From Sphingopyxis macrogoltabida (GTDB taxonomy: Bacteria > Pseudomonadota > Alphaproteobacteria > Sphingomonadales > Sphingomonadaceae), in NCBI RefSeq assembly GCF_001307295.1, contig NZ_CP012700.1, forward strand, positions 1,305,001 to 1,369,000: DNA of 64,000 nucleotides. Reading direction: 5' to 3'. Under the pieces are notes generated by a model. It saw nothing but the letters and a program-made list of their open reading frames with translations, ran no database searches and was not told the origin of the DNA. Positions within the stretch are counted from its first letter, which is position 1. Each line of letters opens with the position of its first letter. A program made the translations under genes and the position numbers. Below are positions 48,082 through 56,031 of the stretch, piece by piece.

Positions 48082-49026
48082 TCAGAACCAGAAACGAATG
48101 CCCGCGACGAAGGCCGGGCGCGATATGTCGTCACCAGCCGCGCGCGCCAGCCGCGCCGTCTTGCCGAGCTTGCGCTCCCACGCGAAGCCGACATAGGGCG
48201 CAAATTCGCGGGCGATTTCGTAGCGCAGGCGGACACCGAACTCGATATTCGAAAAGCCGCCGCCGATGCCGCGCTCGGCGACATCCTGAAACGCCGCCTC
48301 GACTTCAGTCATCGGTTGCACGATCAGCCGCTGGGTAATGCGCTGGTCATAGCTGCCCGCGAGGCGCGCGGTGACGTCGCCCTTGTCGGACAGGAACAGC
48401 GCGCCTTCGACGTCGAACCAATAGGGTGCGAGACCTTCGAAGCCGAGCACGGCGTGCGTCGGCGACGGGCCGGGGCCGAAATCCTGCCTCACCCCGGCCT
48501 GCACGTCGAAATAGGGCCCGACCGCATGGCTCCACAGTGCCTGAACCTCGGCGCCTTCCAGCCGGCCGCCGAAATCGCCTTCGCCTTCGGACTTGATCGC
48601 CAGCTTGTCGATATCGCCGCCGAAACGCGCTTCGGCATCCCAAGCATAGCTGTCACCGCCCTTGCCGATGCGCGCTTCGGCCATGTCGACCATGACCTGC
48701 GAGATCGTGCCGCCGCCATGTTCGGCATAGAGCCGCGCGCGCGCGGCCGCCATCGCATCGGCGCCGAAGATTGCATCTGCGGCGCCCACGCGCGGCGCGG
48801 GCGGGGGAGCGGCGTTGCCCGCGCCGGGGGTGGGAGGTGTTTCGGGGAGCGTGCAATGACCCATCGCGGCATGTTCCGCGGTGCAGGCGGGCGGGGGCGG
48901 CGGGGCAGGCACCGGCGTCGTGCAATGCCCCATCGCGGCGTGTTCGGGCGAACAGGCGGGCGCGGGAGCGGGCATCTCGTGATGCTGGTGCTGCGCGGCA
49001 AGGAGGAGGAGGGCGAGCAGGCTCAT
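48082..49026 (-). CDS. copB: Copper resistance outer-membrane protein CopB
   Basis: A 314-residue protein: signal peptide, a metal-binding linker with two near-identical units (CSPEHAAMGHCTTP and CTAEHAAMGHCTLP) separated by Pro/Ala, then the CopB beta-barrel (SYAWDAEARFGGDIDKLAIK, EVQALWSHAVGPYFDVQAG, SNIEFGVRLRYEIAREFAPYVG) ending FVAGIRFWF. ATG 49026 overlaps the copA stop by four bases; the frame upstream runs over copA. Confidence 0.94.
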   Translation of the reverse strand: MSLLALLLLAAQHQHHEMPAPAPACSPEHAAMGHCTTPVPAPPPPPACTAEHAAMGHCTLPETPPTPGAGNAAPPPAPRVGAADAIFGADAMAAARARLYAEHGGGTISQVMVDMAEARIGKGGDSYAWDAEARFGGDIDKLAIKSEGEGDFGGRLEGAEVQALWSHAVGPYFDVQAGVRQDFGPGPSPTHAVLGFEGLAPYWFDVEGALFLSDKGDVTARLAGSYDQRITQRLIVQPMTEVEAAFQDVAERGIGGGFSNIEFGVRLRYEIAREFAPYVGFAWERKLGKTARLARAAGDDISRPAFVAGIRFWF

Positions 49027-50708
49027 GCGGCTTCCCCCGCCGGCCGGACCGTCACCACCTGCATCATCCCGGCGTGCATGTGATAGAGCAGGTGACAGTG
49101 GAACGCCCAGTCGCCCGGCGCATCGGCGGTGAGGTCGAACGTCACCTTGCCGCCCGGCTGGACGTTGACGGTGTGCTTGCGCGGCGCATGGTCGCCCTTG
49201 CCGGTCACCAGTTCGAAGAAATGGCCGTGCAGGTGGATGGGGTGCGTCATCATGGTGTCGTTGACCAGCGTCACCCGCACCCGTTCGCCCTCGGTAAAGG
49301 GGATCGGCGCCTTGACCTCGTTCATCTTCACCCCGTCGAACGCCCACATATAGCGTTCCATATTGCCGGTGAGGTGGATCTGCAGCTGCCGCGACGGCGT
49401 GCGCGTGTCGGGATTGCGGTCGAGCGCGACGAGGTCGCGGTAGGTCAGCACACCGGGTTCGCCGTCCAGGCCCTGTCCGGGATCGCCGGTGCGATCGACG
49501 GGCATCGGCGAGATGCTCTGCACGGTCGGCGTGTCCTTGACCGCGGGGGCAAGGCTCATGTCGCGCATGCTGTGCTTCATGGTTTCCCCGCCATGGTCCA
49601 TCGCGCCATGATCCATGCCGCCCATCCCCATATCCTGCATCGTCGCGAGCGGGCGCCGGCGCAGCGGCGGAACCGGCGCGGTCATCCCGGCGCGCGGCGC
49701 CAAGGTCGCGCGCGCCATGCCTGAGCGGTCGGAGCTTTCGGCGATCAGCGAATACGCCCCGTCGCCCGGCGTGACGACGACATCATAGGTTTCGGCGACC
49801 GCGATCTGGAACTCGCCGACCTCGACCGGCCGTACATTGAGCCCATCGGCCTGCACCACCTCCATCTTCAGCCCCCGGATACGGACGTTGAAGGTCGTCA
49901 TCGCCGAAGCGTTGATGATCCGCAGCCGCACCCGTTCGCCCGGCCGGAACAATCCGGTCCAGTTGTCATCGGGGCCGAGGCCGTTGACCAGATAGGTGTA
50001 GGCGGCGCCGGTGACGTCGCTGATGTCGGTCGGGTCCATCCGCATCGCACCCCACGCCATGCGGTCCTTCAGCGGCTGGTCCTTGCCCGCGAGCAGCCCT
50101 GCCAGCGTCTGCTTCTGATGGTTGAAATAACCGCCCATCTGCTTGAGCTTCTTGAAGATGACGTGCGGATGAAGCGGGCTGTGATCCGACAGGACGATGA
50201 CATGCTCGCGGTCGTAAGCGACCGGGTCGGTACCTGCGGGATCGATGACCAGCGGGCCGTAATGGCCCATCTGTTCCTGCAACCCCGAATGGCTGTGGTA
50301 CCAGTAGGTGCCCGACTGTTTGACCGGGAATTCGTAAGTGAAGGTCGCGCCCGGTGCGATGCCGGGGAAGCTGATGCCGGGGACGCCGTCCATGTGAAAG
50401 GGCAGGATCAGCCCGTGCCAGTGGATCGAGCTGTCCTCGTCCGGCAGCGCGTTGGTGACGTGGATGCGCGCCTCTGTCCCTTCCTTCAGCCGCACGAGCG
50501 GGCCGGGAATCGTGCCGTTGATCCCGATCGCATGGCTCGTCTTGCCGTCGACGGTCAGCATGCGGTGCGCGATCTTGAGGTGGATGTCGCTGCCGACGAC
50601 GGTCGGGAGGCCCGACGATATCGGCTGCGCCCAGGCGGGAAGCCACGGCACCAGCGCTGCGGCGCCGCCCGCAGCGAGGAGCGATCGCCGGCCGATAACC
50701 ATGCTCAC
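49023..50708 (-). CDS. copA: Multicopper oxidase CopA (copper resistance system)
   Basis: A 561-residue periplasmic Cu(I) oxidase with a Tat signal (MVIGRRSLLAAGGAAALVPW). Copper motifs: SSIHWHGLILP, TYWYHSHSGLQEQ, THPIHLHGHFFEL and WAFHCHLLYHMHAGMM, and a Met/His-rich segment (MQDMGMGGMDHGAMDHGG). GTG 50708 overlaps the upstream stop (GTGA) and has GGAGG five bases before it; the internal ATG at 50702 is the alternative. Middle gene of the copper operon. Confidence 0.95.
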   Translation of the reverse strand: MSMVIGRRSLLAAGGAAALVPWLPAWAQPISSGLPTVVGSDIHLKIAHRMLTVDGKTSHAIGINGTIPGPLVRLKEGTEARIHVTNALPDEDSSIHWHGLILPFHMDGVPGISFPGIAPGATFTYEFPVKQSGTYWYHSHSGLQEQMGHYGPLVIDPAGTDPVAYDREHVIVLSDHSPLHPHVIFKKLKQMGGYFNHQKQTLAGLLAGKDQPLKDRMAWGAMRMDPTDISDVTGAAYTYLVNGLGPDDNWTGLFRPGERVRLRIINASAMTTFNVRIRGLKMEVVQADGLNVRPVEVGEFQIAVAETYDVVVTPGDGAYSLIAESSDRSGMARATLAPRAGMTAPVPPLRRRPLATMQDMGMGGMDHGAMDHGGETMKHSMRDMSLAPAVKDTPTVQSISPMPVDRTGDPGQGLDGEPGVLTYRDLVALDRNPDTRTPSRQLQIHLTGNMERYMWAFDGVKMNEVKAPIPFTEGERVRVTLVNDTMMTHPIHLHGHFFELVTGKGDHAPRKHTVNVQPGGKVTFDLTADAPGDWAFHCHLLYHMHAGMMQVVTVRPAGEAA

Positions 50709-51442
50709 ATCATCCTCCCGAGCATCCACAGCGCCATCGCGATCATCATCACATTCTCGGTCAGCGACACGAAACCCAGCGGCACCTTGCTGCTGCCGCC
50801 GACGCACGCGCATTTGATGTCGCGCTTGTCGATATAGACCGCCTTGAACACCGATACGGCGCCTATGCCGCCGATGAAGAGCGCGACCGGGATCGACAGC
50901 CAGGGCAGCGCATGCGCGGTCATCAGCACGCCGGCAAGGCCTTCGGCAAAGGGGTAGATACTCGCATAGGGAACCCAGCGCCGCGCGAGCAGGTCGTAAT
51001 TGAGGAACATCGTCGCAAACCTGTCGACGTCCTGCAGCTTGAGCAGCGCGAGCACGACCATGCTGAACGAGATGAACCACTCGGCGGCGCGGATGGTCAG
51101 GACATGCCCTTCTACCGCGAAGCTCGCGGCGGACGCCATCAGTGCCGTCATCGCGAACAATGCGATCACCGGCGTGTAGCTGGTGGCGTCGGGATCGGCC
51201 ACCGTCAGCCCGAAATGGCGGCGCAAATCGTCGTGGCCGCCGATGCGCACCCCGTCGATGAAGGTCTGCGGCGTCGTCCTGACGCCATGTTCGGCCTTGA
51301 ACGCGTCGGTCTCTTCGCGGGTGGTCAGCCAGCGGTCGTCGACCGCGAAGCCTTGGCTTTCGAGAAGGTGCTTCGACTTCAAGCCATAGGGGCAGATATG
51401 GCCGGGCATGACCATGCGATAGAGTGTTGCGTGTTTCGTCAT
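50705..51442 (-). CDS. Glutaredoxin-MauE/DoxX-like membrane fusion protein
   Basis: A 245-residue fusion. Residues 1-80 are a glutaredoxin domain with a CPYG site (GHICPYGLKSKHLLESQGF, TTPQTFIDGVRIGGHDDL); residues 90-245 are four membrane helices of the MauE family, with a second cysteine pair in IKCACVGGSSKVPLGFVSLTEN. MauE-type proteins supply thiols for disulfide handling. Leading a copper operon, it may reduce cysteines or copper at the membrane. ATG at 51451 coincides with the promoter -10 and is rejected for ATG 51442, which would leave almost no leader. Confidence 0.82.
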   Translation of the reverse strand: MTKHATLYRMVMPGHICPYGLKSKHLLESQGFAVDDRWLTTREETDAFKAEHGVRTTPQTFIDGVRIGGHDDLRRHFGLTVADPDATSYTPVIALFAMTALMASAASFAVEGHVLTIRAAEWFISFSMVVLALLKLQDVDRFATMFLNYDLLARRWVPYASIYPFAEGLAGVLMTAHALPWLSIPVALFIGGIGAVSVFKAVYIDKRDIKCACVGGSSKVPLGFVSLTENVMMIAMALWMLGRMM

Positions 51443-51448
51443 CCACCC

Positions 51449-51480
51449 CATATAGCTTCCGTACCATGGTACGGAGTCAA
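51449..51480 (-). promoter_or_regulatory. MerR-type promoter and operator of the copper operon
   Basis: On the minus strand, -35 TTGACT (51480-51475) and -10 TATATG (51454-51449) are separated by an overlong 20-base spacer containing the dyad TCCGTAC-CATG-GTACGGA. Long spacers with a central dyad are the hallmark of MerR-family promoters. The half-sites equal those of the mercury-resistance operator (TCCGTAC-N4-GTACGGA). Confidence 0.87.
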
Positions 51481-51483
51481 GCG

Positions 51484-51885
51484 ATGCAATTTACGATCGG
51501 CAAATTGGCACAGGCAGGCGATGTCGGCGTCGAAACGGTCCGCTATTACCAGCGCCGCGGCCTGCTCGACACGCCGGTACGCAGCGGCGGCGACGGCTGG
51601 GGCGGCGGGGTTCGCCGCTATAGCGGCGGCGACCTGCGCCGTCTGAAGTTCATCCGCGCGGCGCAGGCCTCGGGATTCACGCTCGACGAGATTTCCGAAC
51701 TGCTGGCGCTCGAAGCGAGCGACGACCGCGCTCGCGTGCGCAGCCTCGCGCGCCAGCGGATCGACGCGCTCGACGCCAAGATCGCGCAGATGACCGAAAC
51801 CCGCGCCGCGCTGGCGCGCCTCGCCGATCAATGCGCGGCGAGCGAGAAGGGGCCGTGCCCGATCCTTGCGGCGTTCGAGCCGTGA
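51484..51885 (+). CDS. MerR-family metal-responsive regulator (CueR-like sensor loop)
   Basis: A 133-residue regulator divergent from the copper operon: HTH FTIGKLAQAGDVGVETVRYYQRRGLL, RRYSGGDLRRLKFIRAAQASGFTLDEISELLAL, dimerisation helix, and metal loop Cys117-x7-Cys125 (QCAASEKGPCPIL). CueR has the same seven-residue gap; MerR has eight plus a third Cys near position 82, missing here. This points to Cu(I)/Ag(I). ATG 51484 has GGAG seven bases before it. Confidence 0.9.
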   Translation: MQFTIGKLAQAGDVGVETVRYYQRRGLLDTPVRSGGDGWGGGVRRYSGGDLRRLKFIRAAQASGFTLDEISELLALEASDDRARVRSLARQRIDALDAKIAQMTETRAALARLADQCAASEKGPCPILAAFEP

Positions 51886-51934
51886 TATTTGGGCATCCGA
51901 AGGGACGGTTCCGGCCGGTAGTTGCCATTCCTTA

Positions 51935-52019
51935 CTTCGTCATCCCCGCGAAAGCGGGGACCCAGGGCGTGCGTCAGCTTACCCCACACTGGGTCCCCGC
52001 TTTCGCGGGGATGACGAAG
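51935..52019. repeat. Long palindrome of the CGTCATCCCCGCGAAAGCGG type
   Basis: Two arms of about 30 bases (51935-51964 and 51989-52019), starting CTTCGTCATCCCCGCGAAAG, are perfect inverted copies around a 24-base centre. It lies between the convergent MerR-type and ychF genes. A further short fragment of another common repeat (GCTGCGCTCCTCGCAATGAC) is at about 52054-52074. Confidence 0.85.
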
Positions 52020-52081
52020 ATTGGAGATGGCTGCTCTCCATCCCCAAAGCCGTCGCTGCGCTCCTCGCAATGACGAATTTA

Positions 52082-53179
52082 TCAACTATGCAGGAAGTGC
52101 ATCACATCGCCGTCATGCACGACATAGGCCTTGCCTTCGGCGCGTAGCTTGCCGGCTTCGCGGGCGCGCGCTTCGCCGCCCAGCGTGACATAATCGTCAT
52201 AGGCGATCGTCTCGGCGCGGATGAAGCCCTTCTGGAAATCGCTGTGGATTTCGCCCGCGGCTTCGGGCGCGGTGGCGCCGGTGTGGACGGTCCATGCCCG
52301 CGCTTCCTGCGGGCCGACGGTGAAGAAGGTGATCAGGTGAAGCAGTTCGTAGCCGGCGCGGATGACGCGCGCGAGACCGGTTTCGCTGAGCCCCATTTCG
52401 GACAGGAATTCCATCCGGTCGGCCATGTCCATCGTCACCAGCTCGCTTTCGATCGCGGCCGAAACGACGACCGCCTGCGCACCCTCGCTGGCCGCCTTAG
52501 CGAACACCTTTTCGGAAAAGGCGTTGCCGTTCGCGGCGCTGCCCTCGTCGACGTTGCAGACATAGAGGACGGGCTTCGAGGTCAGCAATTGCGCAGTGCG
52601 AAGGACGCGGGCTTCCTCGACATCCTTCGGTTCGACGAGCCGCGCGGGCTTGCCGTCGCGGAGCAGGTCGAGCGCCTGACCGAGCACTGAGGCGGCGATC
52701 TTCGCTTCCTTGTCGCCCTGCGCCGCCTTCTTGGCAAAGGCGGGAACGCGCTTCTCGAGGCTTTCGAGGTCGGCGAGCAACAGCTCGGTCTCGACCGTCT
52801 CGGCGTCGGCGACCGGGTCGACCTTGTTCTCGACATGCTGGATGTCGTCATCCTCGAAGCAGCGCAGCACGTGGACGATCGCATCGACCTCGCGAATATT
52901 GCCGAGGAACTGGTTGCCGAGCCCTTCGCCCTTCGACGCGCCCCGGACGAGCCCGGCGATATCGACGAAGGCGAGCTGTGTCGCGATGATCTTCTTGCTG
53001 CTCGCGATCGCCGCCAGTTTTTCGAGGCGCGCGTCGGGCACCGCGACATTGCCGATATTCGGCTCGATCGTGCAGAAAGGATAGTTGGCCGCCTGCGCCG
53101 CCGCCGTTTCGGTCAGCGCATTGAACAGGGTGGACTTGCCGACATTGGGCAGCCCGACGATCCCGCATTTGAAACCCAT
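52082..53179 (-). CDS. ychF: Ribosome-binding ATPase YchF
   Basis: A 365-residue Obg-family P-loop protein that prefers ATP, bound to ribosomes. G1 CGIVGLPNVGKSTLFNALT, G3 IAFVDIAGLVRGASKGEGLGNQFL-type text (here FVDIAGLVRGASKGEG), KPVLYVCNVDE, a coiled coil in the middle and the C-terminal TGS domain (AWTVHTGATAPEAAGEIHSD). ATG 53179 is chosen (GGAG upstream) over the extension to 53200. Confidence 0.96.
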   Translation of the reverse strand: MGFKCGIVGLPNVGKSTLFNALTETAAAQAANYPFCTIEPNIGNVAVPDARLEKLAAIASSKKIIATQLAFVDIAGLVRGASKGEGLGNQFLGNIREVDAIVHVLRCFEDDDIQHVENKVDPVADAETVETELLLADLESLEKRVPAFAKKAAQGDKEAKIAASVLGQALDLLRDGKPARLVEPKDVEEARVLRTAQLLTSKPVLYVCNVDEGSAANGNAFSEKVFAKAASEGAQAVVVSAAIESELVTMDMADRMEFLSEMGLSETGLARVIRAGYELLHLITFFTVGPQEARAWTVHTGATAPEAAGEIHSDFQKGFIRAETIAYDDYVTLGGEARAREAGKLRAEGKAYVVHDGDVMHFLHS

Positions 53180-53304
53180 AAAAACTCCGTAGATCGGCAA
53201 GAGGCCGGTGTTGCAGCGCCCCTAGCGCCAAGTGCGCCCCGGCGCCAGCCTTCCGCTCAATATGGTTGTGGCGCGTTCAGCCTCGCGCCTTTATTCGCCA
53301 TAGC

Positions 53305-53967
53305 ATGATCAGATCGTCCCGATGGATCGCCGCAGCGCTGCCGCTGGCGCTCGGCGCGGCCGGCGCTGCGGCCGCACCCAGCCGCTTCGAGGTCGACGTG
53401 CTCGCCGAACTCAATTATTTTCGCGAGGATCCCGCGGGCTATGCCGACATCCTGCGCAGCTATCGCCCGCGCTTCGACGGCAAGATATTGCTCGCCGAAG
53501 AGGGCGGCGAGATCGACATCATGACCAACGAAGGCGTGGCGGCGGTCGACGAGGCGATCCGCGACCTTCGCCACCAGAAGCCCTTGTCGCGCCTCGCGCA
53601 AAGCGACCTGCTCGCGCGCGCCGCTGCCAGCCATGTCGCCGATCAGTCGCGGTCGGGCGCGGTCGGCCATTATACAAAGGGGCGCGGTCCGGGCGAGCGG
53701 ATGAAGGCAATCGGCGGCGGGCCCTATGTCAACGAGGTGATCACCTATGGCCATCACAGTCCCGAAGGCGTGATCCAGCAATTGCTGATCGACGACGGGG
53801 TACCCGATCGCGGCCACCGTCACAGCCTGCTCCGGCCGACGCATCGTTATGTCGGCATCGCGTGCGGCCGGCATCCGGTGCACCGGACGATGTGCGTGAC
53901 CCTGATGTCGCAGACTCCCGACGGATCGGCCCCGCCGCCGGGAAGGCCTGCGGCGAAAGCCGAATAA
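53305..53967 (+). CDS. CAP (SCP/PR1) domain secreted protein
   Basis: A 220-residue protein with a signal peptide (WIAAALPLALGAAGAAAA) and a CAP domain: VDVLAELNYFREDPAGYADIL, LLARAAASHVADQSRSGAVGHYTKGRGP, VNEVITYGH, IDDGVPDRGHRHSLLRPTHRYVGIACG. The His/Glu set of the CAP cavity is partly present. Bacterial CAP proteins are extracellular and of uncertain function. Divergent from ychF. Confidence 0.88.
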   Translation: MIRSSRWIAAALPLALGAAGAAAAPSRFEVDVLAELNYFREDPAGYADILRSYRPRFDGKILLAEEGGEIDIMTNEGVAAVDEAIRDLRHQKPLSRLAQSDLLARAAASHVADQSRSGAVGHYTKGRGPGERMKAIGGGPYVNEVITYGHHSPEGVIQQLLIDDGVPDRGHRHSLLRPTHRYVGIACGRHPVHRTMCVTLMSQTPDGSAPPPGRPAAKAE

Positions 53968-53975
53968 GCGAAGGA

Positions 53976-54006
53976 CGGGGCCGGCCTTGATACGAAGCCG
54001 GCCCCG
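53976..54006. terminator. Hairpin between convergent CAP and phoX genes
   Basis: GGGGCCGGC (53977-53985) pairs with GCCGGCCCC (53997-54005). It stands between two convergent stops and has no T-run, so it is only a possible bidirectional terminator. Confidence 0.4.
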
Positions 54007-54012
54007 GTCCGG

Positions 54013-55887
54013 TCAGTTGCCGACCGGCTGGCTGTCGGTGCGCCGCACCACGACGGTCGACGAACGCGGCTCTTCGCCTGCGATCGGCCAGTCGCCCGTC
54101 GGATGCTGGATGTTCACGAAGAAGGTCGTGAGATCGGGGGTATAGGCGAGGCCGGTGATCTCGCAGCCGACGGGCCCGACGAGGAAGCGCTTTGACTTCT
54201 TCGTCGTCTGGTCGACATAGAACATCGCATTGTGGCCGAACGCCTGATCGATCGTCGTGCCCGCGACGCCCGAATTGCCCGGGACGCTATGGTCGGTCTG
54301 CACCCACAGGCGGCCCTGCGGGTCGATCCGCAGCCCGTCGGGGCTGGAGAAGGTGTCGCCGTCGATATTGCCGACCAGGTTGCTGCCCCCCGACGCCAGC
54401 GCCGGATCGCCCGCCAGCAGGAAGATTTCCCAGCTGAACTTCGTCGCCACCGGTGAATCGCCTTCCTCGCGGAACTTGACGATATGACCGTGGAGGTTGG
54501 TCACGCGCGGATTGGCGGCGTCGGTGACCTTGCGGCCGCTGTTGTTGGTCAGCGTCACGAACACCGCCTTGTTGTCGGGAGCGACGGTCAGCCATTCGGG
54601 GCGGTCCATTACGGTGCCCCCGGCGACGCGCGCCGCCGCCTGGCAGTTGATCAGCACGTCGGCCTGATTGTTGAAATCGACCGTTACCGGCGTCGGCGGC
54701 GTCGTGCTCTGGCTGACGTTGCCGGGGTCCGGCGCGCCGGCGACCAGGCCGTTCTCACCGACAACGAGCGCGCGCCATTCGCCCGATCCGTCGGCGTTGA
54801 AGCGCGCGACATAGAGCGTGCCATAGTCGAGCAGATCGGTGTTCGCCGCCCGGTTTGCGTCGCTGTACGCGCGTTCGGGGATGAACTTATAGATGCAGCC
54901 CGGCGTCGTATCGTCGCCCATATAGAAAGCGACGCGGCGGTCGCTGTTCGCCATGAAGGCGACATTCTCGTGGTTGAAGCGGCCCATCGCGGTGCGCTTC
55001 GTCGGCTGCGCCAGTTCGCGCAGCGGATCGATCTCGACCACCCAGCCATAGTTGGTCGCCGGCTGCGTCGGATCGAAATAATTGTTCATCGTTTCTTCGC
55101 AGGTCAGATAGGTGTTCCACGGCGTGCGGCCGCTCGAACAATTGTTGAGCATGCCCTTGATCGTGCCCGACAGCAGGCCCGCGGCGGGGCCGCCGGCGCG
55201 ATAGCTGCTGTTGCCGGTGTAACGCTTGTTGTAGGTCGAACCCGCCTTGACGGCCCATTTGCCGTCGCTGCCCTTGGCGACCTCGACGACGCCGATCCCG
55301 ACCGCCGACAGCGCGAGCGCTTTTTGCTCGGGCGTCGCGATGGCGGCGTCATACGCGTCCGCCATCAGGATGTTGAAGTCGGGATATTCGTAATTCATCG
55401 CCAGCAGGCCGCCGACGTTGGGATCGACGCCCGAAAGCGCGAAATATTCCATTCCGTCGTGGTTGCCGCCGGCCCATTTCTCGGCAACCGCCGGGGTCGG
55501 GTAGCTGCCCGCATAAGCGGTGCCGCTCTCGATCGAATCGCCGGCTTTCAGGAGGACGTCGACGCTGTAACCCTCGGGCACGGTGACGGTGTCGTTCTGG
55601 TTCGCCGCGACCGACGCGAAGCTGACCGTATAGCTCGGCGGCGGGGTGGGGGTCGGCGTCGGCGTCGGGGTGGGCGTCGGCGGGACGGTGACCGGCGGTT
55701 CGCTGCCATCACTGTCGCAGCCCGCCAGCACAGCGGCGGGAATCACCGACAGGCCGAACAGGCCCTGGCGGAGGATCGAACGGCGCGACGGATTTTCGGC
55801 AACGATCGCCTCGAGGCTGCCGCTGCCGCCGAGATCGGCGGTTTCGCGGCGATAAGGCGCGCGCGCCTCGTCGGTAAGATGTGACAT
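54013..55887 (-). CDS. phoX: PhoX family alkaline phosphatase (Tat-exported lipoprotein)
   Basis: A 624-residue PhoX (DUF839) phosphatase, a calcium/iron enzyme. The N-terminus holds both a twin-arginine motif (NPSRRSILRQG) and a lipobox (AAVLAGC), so it should be a Tat-exported lipoprotein. A Pro-Thr linker (about residues 68-85) leads to the six-bladed propeller: GGLLAMNYEYPD, CSSGRTPWNTYLTCEETMNNYF, MGRFNHENVAFM, YMGDDTTPGCIYKFIP, NRPEWLTV-like DRPEWLTVAPDN. A Pho-box-like site lies 115 bases upstream. Confidence 0.93.
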   Translation of the reverse strand: MSHLTDEARAPYRRETADLGGSGSLEAIVAENPSRRSILRQGLFGLSVIPAAVLAGCDSDGSEPPVTVPPTPTPTPTPTPTPPPSYTVSFASVAANQNDTVTVPEGYSVDVLLKAGDSIESGTAYAGSYPTPAVAEKWAGGNHDGMEYFALSGVDPNVGGLLAMNYEYPDFNILMADAYDAAIATPEQKALALSAVGIGVVEVAKGSDGKWAVKAGSTYNKRYTGNSSYRAGGPAAGLLSGTIKGMLNNCSSGRTPWNTYLTCEETMNNYFDPTQPATNYGWVVEIDPLRELAQPTKRTAMGRFNHENVAFMANSDRRVAFYMGDDTTPGCIYKFIPERAYSDANRAANTDLLDYGTLYVARFNADGSGEWRALVVGENGLVAGAPDPGNVSQSTTPPTPVTVDFNNQADVLINCQAAARVAGGTVMDRPEWLTVAPDNKAVFVTLTNNSGRKVTDAANPRVTNLHGHIVKFREEGDSPVATKFSWEIFLLAGDPALASGGSNLVGNIDGDTFSSPDGLRIDPQGRLWVQTDHSVPGNSGVAGTTIDQAFGHNAMFYVDQTTKKSKRFLVGPVGCEITGLAYTPDLTTFFVNIQHPTGDWPIAGEEPRSSTVVVRRTDSQPVGN

Positions 55888-56001
55888 GCAGATCCCCTGT
55901 TTTTGGTGGGCCCCGGGCCTGACTGGTCCCGGTGGAGCCCCCCGATTGCAGAGGCAGGTGTCAGCAGCATTGCTCCGGCATGTCGGGACGATGCGACTTC
56001 G

Positions 56002-56019
56002 GTGACGCTCCTGTGACAG
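56002..56019 (-). promoter_or_regulatory. Pho-box-like site before phoX
   Basis: On the minus strand CTGTCAC-AGGA-GCGTCAC gives two seven-base half-sites separated by four bases, close to the PhoB consensus CTGTCAT-N4-CTGTCAT. It lies 115 bases before the phoX ATG and after the stop of the upstream SDR. Regulation by PhoB is inferred. Confidence 0.6.
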
Positions 56020-56031
56020 GAGCCGCTCCGC

